Assembly (NCBI GenBank): GCA_052034525.1
Contig: JBPOIK010000053.1
Coordinates: 1 to 64,000 of the forward strand
DNA length: 64,000 nucleotides
DNA from: JAFGJQ01 sp052034525
GTDB lineage: Bacteria > Planctomycetota > Phycisphaerae > UBA1845
Direction: 5' to 3'
A program made the translations under genes and the position numbers. This document shows, piece by piece, positions 52,419-60,162 of the stretch; positions within the stretch are counted from its first letter, which is position 1; every line of letters starts with the position of its first letter. The notes under the pieces are model-generated. The model made no database searches and had not been told where the DNA came from. It saw only the letters and a list, made by a program, of their open reading frames with translations.

Positions 52419-52626
52419 ACGACGCTCTCCGTGAATCCACGCGCCGAGCAGGCTGCGCGGCTCTCATCTTAGCCATGCACCGGCCAATTCCCATCGGACG
52501 GGCGATTCGGGAGCGCGCCGGTCCGTGCGGCCAGCCGGCCCCTTGCCGTGACCGGAGAGGCCGGGTAGGAAACCACGTGGAAACCGTAACCGGAACCCAG
52601 GGCCTTGCCGGAAGGACGCGAAAGAC

Positions 52627-53121
52627 ATGGCCGAGACTGTTGACGTTGGAATTCTCATGGGCAGTCGTAACGACTGGGAGGCCATGCGGGCGGCGGCGGA
52701 CGTGCTGGCCGAGTTCGGCGTGCCGCACGAGGTACGGGTGATCTCGGCGCATCGCACCCCGGACGCGGCGGCCGCGTATGCCGGGTCCGCCGAATCCCGC
52801 GGGCTCAAGGCGATTATCGCGGGTGCCGGCATGGCCGCCCACCTGGCCGGTGTGCTGGCGGCCCAGACGCCGGTGCCGGTGCTCGGCGTGCCGATGCAGT
52901 CCAAAGCGTTGCAGGGGCTGGATTCGCTTCTGTCCACCGTGCAGATGCCTATGGGGGTGCCGGTGGCCACGTTTGCCATCGGCTCGGCCGGGGCCGCCAA
53001 CGCCGCCCTGTTCGCGGTGGCCATGCTGGCCAACGACCGCCCCGAGCTGCGGAAGAAGCTCATCGCGTTTCGCCAGCGCCAGACGCAGGAAGCCCTGGAC
53101 AAGTCCGACCCGCGGGCTTGA
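52627..53121 (+). CDS. purE: N5-carboxyaminoimidazole ribonucleotide mutase
   Basis: A 164-residue class I PurE of purine synthesis. It has ILMGSRNDW (substrate loop, usually MGSxSDW), VISAHRTPD and GAGMAAHLAGVLA, VPMQS, and VATFAIGSAGAANAA. It acts with PurK, which is not in the window. Its 3' end coincides with the start of a degenerate copy of the flotillin 3' sequence. Confidence 0.95.
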   Translation: MAETVDVGILMGSRNDWEAMRAAADVLAEFGVPHEVRVISAHRTPDAAAAYAGSAESRGLKAIIAGAGMAAHLAGVLAAQTPVPVLGVPMQSKALQGLDSLLSTVQMPMGVPVATFAIGSAGAANAALFAVAMLANDRPELRKKLIAFRQRQTQEALDKSDPRA

Positions 53122-53290
53122 CGGCCTCGGCTTTGACCTCGAGCATCCCAGCCGCCTTCGGTTTGATCACACGACAGACCGTGTTCTCGATCCGCTTCGG
53201 ATCGACCCGCTGGCCGGTCCGGCGTGGCGACGCAGCGACCGCCGATAGGAATCGGCGTCCGCGCCCGGATCCGTGCCACGCAGACAACAA
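53060..53290 (-). pseudogene. Decayed copy of the flotillin C-terminal region
   Basis: The minus strand from 53218 to 53108 encodes a 37-residue stretch (TGQRVDPKRIENTV ... AEAVKPAG) that matches residues 609-645 of the adjacent flotillin (TGQRIDPDLIENTV ... AETVKPAA) at about 22 of 37 positions without gaps. The DNA is also visibly similar to 53424-53534. The frame stays open to 53060 but lacks the rest of flotillin, so it is most simply a leftover of a tandem duplication. It overlaps the 3' end of purE on the other strand. Confidence 0.7.
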
Positions 53291-53317
53291 CGGCGCCGGA
53301 CATCACGCCCGGCGCCG
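53291..53317 (-). terminator. Terminator of the flotillin operon
   Basis: A perfect 9-bp stem (CGGCGCCGG with CCGGCGCCG) and 9-nt loop lie 26 bp after the flotillin stop and are followed on the minus strand by TTGTTGTCT. It may also help end the convergent purE transcript. Confidence 0.6.
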
Positions 53318-53342
53318 CTTGGGTTCCGTTCTTGTGTCGAGC

Positions 53343-55358
53343 TCAGGCGTCGTTGCCCGGCCTGGAGTCGGGCGAGGAACGGCCGGCCGACGAGTCCTTG
53401 CCGGTGGGCGCTTTCCCCCGCGATGCCGCGGGCTTGACGGTCTCGGCGGTGACCTGGGTGGCCTCGGCCAGTTTTCGCTCGATGACGCCGCGGACCGTGT
53501 TCTCGATCAGGTCCGGGTCGATCCGCTGGCCGGTGAACCGTTCGAGAATGCCGGACAGCGCTTCGCCGGTCCCGCTGAGGAACCGTGCGGCCGTCTCCCT
53601 GGCTTCCGGCGGCAGGGAGGCTCGCAGGCCGTTGAACGACTGGCCCCAACCGGCGGCGGTCATGAACCGGGAGGTCATGTTGGACAGCATGGTCGGGTCG
53701 CCGAAAATCTGCATGTTCGCCTGGGAGAGCATCTGTCCGATGGCCTGGGCGAACGCTTTCTGGATTTCGGTGCCGGCCTGGATCTCCAGCTTCTGCACCT
53801 CGAACTTCAGGGCGGCCTCGCTGAACTCCTGCTTGTTCTGAAGGGCCTGCCGCTCCACCTCGACGCGGGCGCTTTCCACCTCGACGCGTTCGCGGTCAAC
53901 CGTGACCGGCACCATTTGCTCGGCCTGAGCGCCCTCGGCCCGTTTTTTGGCAGCCTCGGCCTCGGCGGTGGCGAGCACCATCTTGGCCTCTTTCTGCATC
54001 TGGGCCGCTTCCAGTTCCCCTTTGGCGACCTTGGCCAGCTCGTATGCCTTGATGTCGGCGTTGGTCTGATCGAGATACTTCTGGATATCGACCTCCTGTT
54101 TCTCCTTGATCATCTTCTGGGCCGCCGCGCGCTCCGCCGCGGTGGTCACCTTGATGGTTTCGATCCGCTGCGTCTCCTCTTCCCGCTTGGCTTCGGCGGC
54201 CCGGGTCTGGGCCTCGGCCACGGCCCGCTCGGTCTCCCGCTTGGCGACCTCGATCTCCTTGAGCCGCTGGGCCACTTCGACGGCCTGGGTCTTGCGCACC
54301 TCCGATTCCTGAACCGTGCGATCCGCCTCGACGGCCGCCGACTGGACCTCGCGCTGCCGGATCACGTCGGCGACCTGGACTGTCTGCTCCTTGGCGATTT
54401 CGGCCTTTTTCACCGCCTCGTCCTTGAGCACCGCCGCCAGTTCCACCTCCCGCCGCTGCTGGATCTGGTATTCCTCGCGCTCGCGCAACTTGGCGGCCTG
54501 GATGTTGGCCACCTCCGTGATCTGCTCCGCCTCCGCCTGGGCCTGGTCCTTCTCCAGATCGAGCACCTCCTTGCGGGTCTGGACGTTCTTGGCCTTGATC
54601 GCCCGCTCCGCGTCCCGGTCGATGCGGTTGCGCTCCACGTTCTGGGACTGGGTGATCTCCGTGATTTTGCGCAGGCCCTGGGCGTCGAACACGTTGCGCG
54701 GGTTGAGGTTTTCCGACGGCGTCTGGTCCAGCATGCTGATGGTGACGGTCTCGAGCGTCAGCCCGTTCTGGCGCAGGTCCGCGGCCAGGTTCTCCTGGAC
54801 CGCCGAGGCGAACTCGTCGCGCTTGAGCTGCAACTCCATCAGGTCTTTGGTGGCCGCGACCGCCCGCAAGGCGGAGATGAGCTTCTCGCCCACCAGCTCC
54901 TTCACCGCCTCGGCGCGGACGCTTCGCTGGCCCAGCGACCGGGCGGCGGCGAGAATGTCTTCCGCGTTCGGCTGTACGCGGATGTAGAACTCGCTGTTGA
55001 TGTCCACCCGCAGGTTGTCCTTGGTGATCAAGGCGTCCGCGCCGACCCGCTTGACGTCCAGCCGCATGGTCTCCAGCGAGACCTCCACCAGCTTGTGCAG
55101 CATGGGCACGACGAAGCCGCCCTTGTCCAGGATGACTCGGACACCCACTCCGCCCGTGCGGACGAAGGCCTGGTTCGCCGAGGTCCGACGGTAAAGCTTG
55201 GCGATGGCGGAAATCAGCCCGATCAGAAACAGGATGAGCAGCCCGGTCAGCACGGAGATGCCCATCTGCATCGAAGTCAGGTGGAGTTGTTCACCCACCA
55301 GCAGCGGGCCGAGGAGCAGGATCAGGCCGAGCAGCAACGCACCGATGAGTAGTGTCAT
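53343..55358 (-). CDS. Flotillin-like membrane scaffold protein (YqiK/FloT type)
   Basis: A 671-residue protein with two N-terminal hydrophobic segments (LLIGALLLGLILLLGPLLVG and ISVLTGLLILFLIGLIS), an SPFH/band 7 domain (about 65-260; RTGGVGVRVILDKGGFVVPMLH), and a long Ala/Glu/Lys-rich coiled coil (about 270-560) typical of flotillins. The C-terminus contains the TGQRIDP motif. These proteins form membrane microdomains. ATG 55358 follows a strong GGGGGAAA site. The OB-fold partner gene is directly upstream (38 bp). Confidence 0.9.
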   Translation of the reverse strand: MTLLIGALLLGLILLLGPLLVGEQLHLTSMQMGISVLTGLLILFLIGLISAIAKLYRRTSANQAFVRTGGVGVRVILDKGGFVVPMLHKLVEVSLETMRLDVKRVGADALITKDNLRVDINSEFYIRVQPNAEDILAAARSLGQRSVRAEAVKELVGEKLISALRAVAATKDLMELQLKRDEFASAVQENLAADLRQNGLTLETVTISMLDQTPSENLNPRNVFDAQGLRKITEITQSQNVERNRIDRDAERAIKAKNVQTRKEVLDLEKDQAQAEAEQITEVANIQAAKLREREEYQIQQRREVELAAVLKDEAVKKAEIAKEQTVQVADVIRQREVQSAAVEADRTVQESEVRKTQAVEVAQRLKEIEVAKRETERAVAEAQTRAAEAKREEETQRIETIKVTTAAERAAAQKMIKEKQEVDIQKYLDQTNADIKAYELAKVAKGELEAAQMQKEAKMVLATAEAEAAKKRAEGAQAEQMVPVTVDRERVEVESARVEVERQALQNKQEFSEAALKFEVQKLEIQAGTEIQKAFAQAIGQMLSQANMQIFGDPTMLSNMTSRFMTAAGWGQSFNGLRASLPPEARETAARFLSGTGEALSGILERFTGQRIDPDLIENTVRGVIERKLAEATQVTAETVKPAASRGKAPTGKDSSAGRSSPDSRPGNDA

Positions 55359-55396
55359 GACTATTTCCCCCTTTCTTTCCGGAGTCCGCGCGTATG

Positions 55397-56143
55397 TCAC
55401 TCGCCCTTGCCGGCCGCGGCGCGGTCGGCGGCGACGTAGTACAACCGGTCCTTCGCCACGTATTTGACGACGACGACGCTTCTGCCCTTGGGCACCGACG
55501 GAATCCCGGGCGCCACGCGGCAGCGAATCTGGTGCCGGGTGCCCGTGCGGTCGGTCACCTGCGCCCGGCCGGCGGTTTCCGTCACCGGCAGCCCGACGAT
55601 GCCCCGCAGACCCACAAGCTGATGCGGCGCGGTGCCCGACACACCCCGGGTCGGCATGATACGGGCCAGAATGCCGCTCACCAGCCGCATGGAGGCCAGG
55701 CCGGCCGCCAGGCCTCCCGGCAGACTGACGGCCAGCGACGACACCGCCTCGGCGCTGCCGGGCGTCAGCCAGAGGTTCACCAGCCAGCCGATGCCGCCGA
55801 AGGCGTAGAAGAACGCCAGCAGCAGAATCGAGAGCGGGATCCGGCCGATCCCGAAGAAGTACAGAATGGCGCTGAGCGAGAAGCCTGCCGCGGCCGCCAC
55901 CTCGGGACCGTGATCCGCCTGAGCCTCGACGTCGTGGTCCATGTCGTGGCTGGCGTCCAGATCCACGTCGGCGTCGTGATCGACATCCAGGCCCGCATCC
56001 GTTTCGACGTCGCCGTCGGCGTTGCCCAGGCCCAGCACGCTGAGGACCGTGAACAGGGCGGCCAGAAGCAACCCGGCCAGGAACGGCAGATCGGTTCCGC
56101 TGACCAGGGCTGACACCGAGCTGACCAGAAGTATCGCGGACAT
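55397..56143 (-). CDS. OB-fold membrane protein, YqiJ/NfeD-like flotillin partner
   Basis: A 248-residue membrane protein with about four spans (MSAILLVSSVSALV; FLAGLLLAALFTVLSVLG; AILYFFGIGRIPLSILLLAFFYAFGGIGWLV; a weaker LAVSLPGGLAAGLA) and a C-terminal OB-like beta domain (GLRGIVGLPVTETAGRAQV...). Between spans 2 and 3 is an Asp/His-rich loop (DVDHDADVDLDASHDMDHD). ATG 56143 has GAGGG 7 nt upstream; ATG 56146 is an equally possible start. It and flotillin are a conserved pair in many bacteria. Confidence 0.8.
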   Translation of the reverse strand: MSAILLVSSVSALVSGTDLPFLAGLLLAALFTVLSVLGLGNADGDVETDAGLDVDHDADVDLDASHDMDHDVEAQADHGPEVAAAAGFSLSAILYFFGIGRIPLSILLLAFFYAFGGIGWLVNLWLTPGSAEAVSSLAVSLPGGLAAGLASMRLVSGILARIMPTRGVSGTAPHQLVGLRGIVGLPVTETAGRAQVTDRTGTRHQIRCRVAPGIPSVPKGRSVVVVKYVAKDRLYYVAADRAAAGKGE

Positions 56144-56376
56144 CATCCGTCCCTCACTGGCGTCCGCGCGACCCGCCCGTTGCTCGCGGTCCGGTCCGGC
56201 TGCCGACCTCACCGAGGCGAAGCGCGTTCGCGCCGGCGCGTTCCACTTCCAGACAGAACGTACTACAGGGCCGTCCCAGCAGCAATTATCGCAAACCCGG
56301 CGGTTTATAATCCGGTGAGCCGGTTCCTCGCCCGCCCGGGATTGCGTCCGGGCCGCATCCGCCGCGTTTTTGTCGC

Positions 56377-57297
56377 TTGACACCGCCGCCGCGCACGCGT
56401 CAGCCGCCTCCGGGTTCGCGGTTGCGGCCGAGCTGGAAAGGGGCCTACGTCTACCTCGCAGAAGGTCTCGCCGGAGCGCTCGTTCTGCACGTGCGGGCGA
56501 CGATGCCGTGGCTGTTCTCCGGCCTGTTCACCCAGTACTGGCCGCTGGTCATCATGGCTGTGGCGTTTCCGGCCGTGGCGGCGGGGGAAATCTGCGATCG
56601 ACGGGGATTGCAGGGTCTGGCACAGCCGCTCAGTCGCACGGGCATGTTTTTGTCGGCGCTCAGCATACTCGATCTGCTTCTCGCCTCGTCGCGGGTGCAC
56701 TTCTCGGTTGTGCTCATGACGACGGGCGTGCTGTACGCGGTGCTCGCCGGGCTGCGAAAGTCGTTCCGGCTGGGCCTGCTCGCCGCGCTGGCGCTCAATG
56801 GAAGCCTGTGGTACCTGCTGGCGCACAGCCCGGGCCTGGGTCTCAGCCGGCATCCCCAGTTGTGGTTCATTCCGCCGGCGCTGGCGATGCTGGTCGCGAG
56901 TCATCTGAACCGCGCGCGTTTGACCGCCGATCAGCGGAAGGCGGCGCACTATGTCTGCGTCTTCGTCATTTATCTCTCCTCCACCGCCGACGTGTTTATC
57001 GTTGGCGTCGCGCAGGCCCCGTGGCTGCCGCTCGTGCTGGCGGGGCTGTCGCTGGCGGGAATCCTCGTCGGCTTCGTCTGGCGCATCCGGTCGTTCCTCT
57101 TCCTGGGGACGGGCTTTCTGTGCCTCTCGCTGCTGACGACGATCTGGCACGCCGCCGCCAATCTCGGCTGGACGTGGCTGTGGTACGTCTGCGGGATCGC
57201 CCTGGGCGTGGCGATCATCACCCTGTTCGCGCTGTTGGAGAAGAAACGGAAGGAACTGGACGCCTGGGTCGACGAAATCCGGCAGTGGAGCGATTGA
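56377..57297 (+). CDS. Polytopic membrane protein, possibly a C-terminal remnant of a larger one
   Basis: A 306-residue frame with about 9 membrane spans (for example FTQYWPLVIMAVAFPAVAAGE and TGMFLSALSILDLLLAS) and an acidic cytoplasmic C-terminus (KKRKELDAWVDEIRQW). It has no good start: the frame opens at TTG 56377 without a ribosome-binding site. The sequence reminds me of the C-terminal part of much longer planctomycete membrane proteins, which would make this a truncated copy. No function is known. Confidence 0.5.
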   Translation: MTPPPRTRQPPPGSRLRPSWKGAYVYLAEGLAGALVLHVRATMPWLFSGLFTQYWPLVIMAVAFPAVAAGEICDRRGLQGLAQPLSRTGMFLSALSILDLLLASSRVHFSVVLMTTGVLYAVLAGLRKSFRLGLLAALALNGSLWYLLAHSPGLGLSRHPQLWFIPPALAMLVASHLNRARLTADQRKAAHYVCVFVIYLSSTADVFIVGVAQAPWLPLVLAGLSLAGILVGFVWRIRSFLFLGTGFLCLSLLTTIWHAAANLGWTWLWYVCGIALGVAIITLFALLEKKRKELDAWVDEIRQWSD

Positions 57298-57323
57298 CCG
57301 GGCGCGGACGGGGGCCGGCCCAC

Positions 57324-57770
57324 TCAATCCTCGGTTCCGCCGCGGGTACGCTCGGCGTAGGCCTCACGCCCGAACTGCGGCTCGGGCTTGGTGCGGAATC
57401 CGGTGATGGCCGGCATGTCGTCGGGCTTCTCCGCCGGGTGGACCGCGAAAACCTCGACCCGGGCAATGTCCTCGAAGGGAACCGCCACGACGAAGGCGCC
57501 CACCTTGTACTGGTCGTCCACCGGCTCACACTCGAAAGTGAAATGCGCTTTGCTCTCCACTTCTACGATGTTCTTCAGCTCGTAACTGAAGCCGTCCCGA
57601 AGGTAAATCAGCCGCCGAACCTCCAACTCCTCGAAAAACTTGCACGCCGCCTCGTCCGATTCGATCTTCTCCGGCTCCAGATCCGGAAAGTGGGCCATGA
57701 CGCACCGCAGCCGGGCTTCAAACTGCTGCTGCTCAAAAGCTGGGCCGTGGAACCAGTCGTAATCGAACAT
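57324..57770 (-). CDS. Unknown small protein
   Basis: A 148-residue soluble protein, acidic, starting MFDYDWFHGPAFEQQQFEARL and containing a central beta-rich part (ELKNIVEVESKAHFTFECEP). There is no signal peptide or membrane span. It converges with the preceding membrane protein gene and diverges from queG. No family is recognised. Confidence 0.6.
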   Translation of the reverse strand: MFDYDWFHGPAFEQQQFEARLRCVMAHFPDLEPEKIESDEAACKFFEELEVRRLIYLRDGFSYELKNIVEVESKAHFTFECEPVDDQYKVGAFVVAVPFEDIARVEVFAVHPAEKPDDMPAITGFRTKPEPQFGREAYAERTRGGTED

Positions 57771-57913
57771 GCGGAGTATCCTGCAATTCGGCGGTCTGCA
57801 CGTCTGCCCGGCACCACAGGGGCAGACCCGTCACCGTAGGCGCGGCGCCCGGCGCTGTCAACCGAGCCGCCGGGGCTTTCTATCGGCAACTTCCGGCCGT
57901 ACCATTGCTTAGG

Positions 57914-58864
57914 ATGAGCCCGGCGGACAAATCCCGATGGATCAAAGACCTGGCCGGCCAGGCGGGTTTCGAGCGGGCGGGCATTGCGCCGGCCGCTCTC
58001 GTCTACCGGGCGGATCGTTATCGGCGCTGGCTGGCCGAAGGCCGGGCCGGACAAATGGACTACCTGCGCCGCAACGTCGAAACCCGGCTGGATCCGCGGC
58101 GACTGCTGCCCGGAGCCCGCAGCGTAATCATGGTGGCGCATTCGTATTATCAGCCGTGGCCCGCCCGACCCGAAGGCGACGGCCCGCACGGCCGGGTGGC
58201 CATGTATGCGTGGGGCCGAGATTACCACCGCGTCATGCGAAAAAAGCTGTACGCCCTGGTGGACCAGGCGCGGGCCGGGCTGGCCGAACCGTTTGAGGCA
58301 CGTGTCTGCGTGGACACGGCCCCGCTTCTCGAGCGGCAGTGGGCGGCCGCGGCGGGCATCGGGTGGATCGGGAAGAACACGCTGGTGATCAACAGGGAGC
58401 TGGGCAGTTACTTCTTCCTCGGCGGAGTCGTCACCACGCTGGAGCTGGCGCCGGACGCTCCGGTCGCCGATCACTGTGGCCGATGCACGCGCTGTCTCCA
58501 GGCGTGTCCGACCGGCGCTCTGGATCGGCCGTACGAAATGGACGCCGGCAGGTGTATTTCGTACCTGACCATCGAGCATCGCCAGAACGTGTCCGAAGCC
58601 CTGCAACCGTTGATGGGAGACTGGGTCTACGGATGCGACGTCTGCCAGGAGGTCTGCCCGCACAACCGCGACCTTCCGATCGCCCGCCAGGCCGACTACG
58701 CCGTCCGTCCCCCCGCTCCGTACCCCTCGCTTGCGGAGCTGCTGAACTGGCGGCCCGAGGACTACGACGAGCGCCTTCGCGGCCGGGCCATGAGGCGGGC
58801 GTCGCTGTCCATGCTTCAGCGAAACGCGCGAATCGCACTGCAGAACGCCGCTACAACTGGCTGA
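57914..58864 (+). CDS. queG: Epoxyqueuosine reductase QueG
   Basis: A 316-residue iron-sulfur, cobalamin-dependent enzyme for the last step of queuosine synthesis in tRNA. It has the QueG N-terminus (GFERAGIAP...YRRWLAEGRAGQMDYL), a VDTAPLLER stretch, GWIGKNT, and two [4Fe-4S] motifs: CGRCTRCLQACP and CDVCQEVCPHN. The HEAT-repeat C-terminus of longer homologues is absent, as in many bacteria. ATG 57914 is chosen over TTG 57905. It overlaps the convergent arsC-like gene by 14 bp. Confidence 0.93.
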   Translation: MSPADKSRWIKDLAGQAGFERAGIAPAALVYRADRYRRWLAEGRAGQMDYLRRNVETRLDPRRLLPGARSVIMVAHSYYQPWPARPEGDGPHGRVAMYAWGRDYHRVMRKKLYALVDQARAGLAEPFEARVCVDTAPLLERQWAAAAGIGWIGKNTLVINRELGSYFFLGGVVTTLELAPDAPVADHCGRCTRCLQACPTGALDRPYEMDAGRCISYLTIEHRQNVSEALQPLMGDWVYGCDVCQEVCPHNRDLPIARQADYAVRPPAPYPSLAELLNWRPEDYDERLRGRAMRRASLSMLQRNARIALQNAATTG

Positions 58865-59333
58865 TCTCGTCGAGCCGGGTTGTCAGAGTGGCCCGGTCCA
58901 GTCGGTCGAAGTCCAGCGCCACGAGCCGTTCGATCTTCAGGGCAAGACGCTCGGCCACGCGCACGGCGGCCACCAGGCGGTCCTCATCGGTCCCCGGCGC
59001 GAAGGACGGATCGGGAGTGGACCAATGGGTGACGGGGCGGCGTTTCATCCAATCCGGAACGTTCCGGGCCGCGAAGTCACACAGGGTAATGACCCAATCG
59101 ATGGGTCGTGTCTCAAACTCGTCCCAGCTTTTGGACCAGGCGCCTTCCAGCGCGGGTATTCCCAGAGGAGCCAGGGCAGCCTCCACGAGCGGATGAACCC
59201 ATCCGGCCGGGTCGGAACCGGCGGAATGGGCCACAAAGCGGTCTCGACCCAGCCGGGCCAGGATGGCCTGGGCCATCTGCGACCGGCAGCAGTTTCCCGT
59301 GCAGACAAACAGAATGTGGCGTTTGCGCTTCAC
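58851..59333 (-). CDS. arsC: Arsenate-reductase-like low-Mr phosphatase
   Basis: A 160-residue protein of the LMW-PTP/thioredoxin-type ArsC family: P-loop CTGNCCRSQMA at residue 11, SAGSDPAG, and TLCDFAARNVP. The first resolving Cys (TLC) is present, but the second, seven residues on in classical ArsC, is Val. A different thiol partner or a plain phosphatase role is therefore likely. GTG 59333 is the start. No other arsenic gene is nearby. Confidence 0.7.
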   Translation of the reverse strand: MKRKRHILFVCTGNCCRSQMAQAILARLGRDRFVAHSAGSDPAGWVHPLVEAALAPLGIPALEGAWSKSWDEFETRPIDWVITLCDFAARNVPDWMKRRPVTHWSTPDPSFAPGTDEDRLVAAVRVAERLALKIERLVALDFDRLDRATLTTRLDEISQL

Positions 59334-59620
59334 GCCGGAGGCCTCCCAAGTTCCGCCATCCTATTCGACGAAGCGTTCCGCCGGAAACCCCGATCGCTCG
59401 TTGGGCCGGCCCTCCGCAGGCGCGTGACTCCTCCGGCGGAGAGTCAACTCGACTCGAACGGGGCGGTGAAAGCGCGTGGAAGGCAGTCTCTTCCATCCCT
59501 GCCGGGACCGCGGCGCTCCGCCGGAAGTGTCCTGGATCCGGCCGCCCTCCGACACGCGGTTCCCTTGATTTGGCCCGAACTCGGGTCTACCTTGGGCGGT
59601 CCGGGTCGAGGAGGTTGCAC

Positions 59621-60112
59621 GTGGCCGCAGACTGCCCCTGGCGAGTCGGGGTCGGATACGATGTCCACCGGCTGGTGGAGGGCCGCCCCCTGGTGCTGGG
59701 CGGGGTGGAGATTCCCCACCCTTGCGGGCTGCTGGGCCACAGCGACGCGGACGTGGTGCTGCACGCGATCATCGACGCGGTGACGGGGGCGGCCGGCCTG
59801 CCGGACATCGGCGAGCAGTTCCCGGATTCCTGCGCAGACTGGATGGATGCCGACAGCCGCGAGCTGCTGTCCGCTGTCATGCGCAAGGTGGCGGCGGCGG
59901 GATTTGACCCGGTGAATGTGGACTGCGTAATCCACGCGGAGGCGCCGCGCATGTCGGCCTACAAACGGCGGATGGCCGCCGTGATCGCCGAACGGATGGG
60001 GCTGACGCCCGACCGCGTCAGCGTCAAGGCCACCAGCCACGAGAAGCTCGGAGCGATCGGCGCGGGTGAGGGCATTGCGTGCACGGCCGTCGTGCTGGTG
60101 CGGCGGGTGTAA
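59621..60112 (+). CDS. ispF: 2-C-methyl-D-erythritol 2,4-cyclodiphosphate synthase
   Basis: A 163-residue enzyme of the MEP isoprenoid pathway. It has GYDVHRL (metal-binding Asp and His), LGHSDADVVLHAI, GLPDIGEQFPD, VDCVIHAEAPRMS, and VSVKATSHEKLGAIGAGEGIA. The frame is open far upstream, but GTG 59621 lies 6 nt after a GGAGG site and matches the family N-terminus. cysS follows 50 bp later, a common pair. Confidence 0.95.
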   Translation: MAADCPWRVGVGYDVHRLVEGRPLVLGGVEIPHPCGLLGHSDADVVLHAIIDAVTGAAGLPDIGEQFPDSCADWMDADSRELLSAVMRKVAAAGFDPVNVDCVIHAEAPRMSAYKRRMAAVIAERMGLTPDRVSVKATSHEKLGAIGAGEGIACTAVVLVRRV

Positions 60113-60162
60113 GGTCCGGTCCGGCGGACCGGAACCAACGGAATCACAGGCAGGGACGGATC

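Noticed and set aside
53118..55352. 744-codon Leu/Gly/His-rich frame on the plus strand
   Set aside because: It is the complement of the flotillin coiled coil; the apparent repeats come from that coiled coil.
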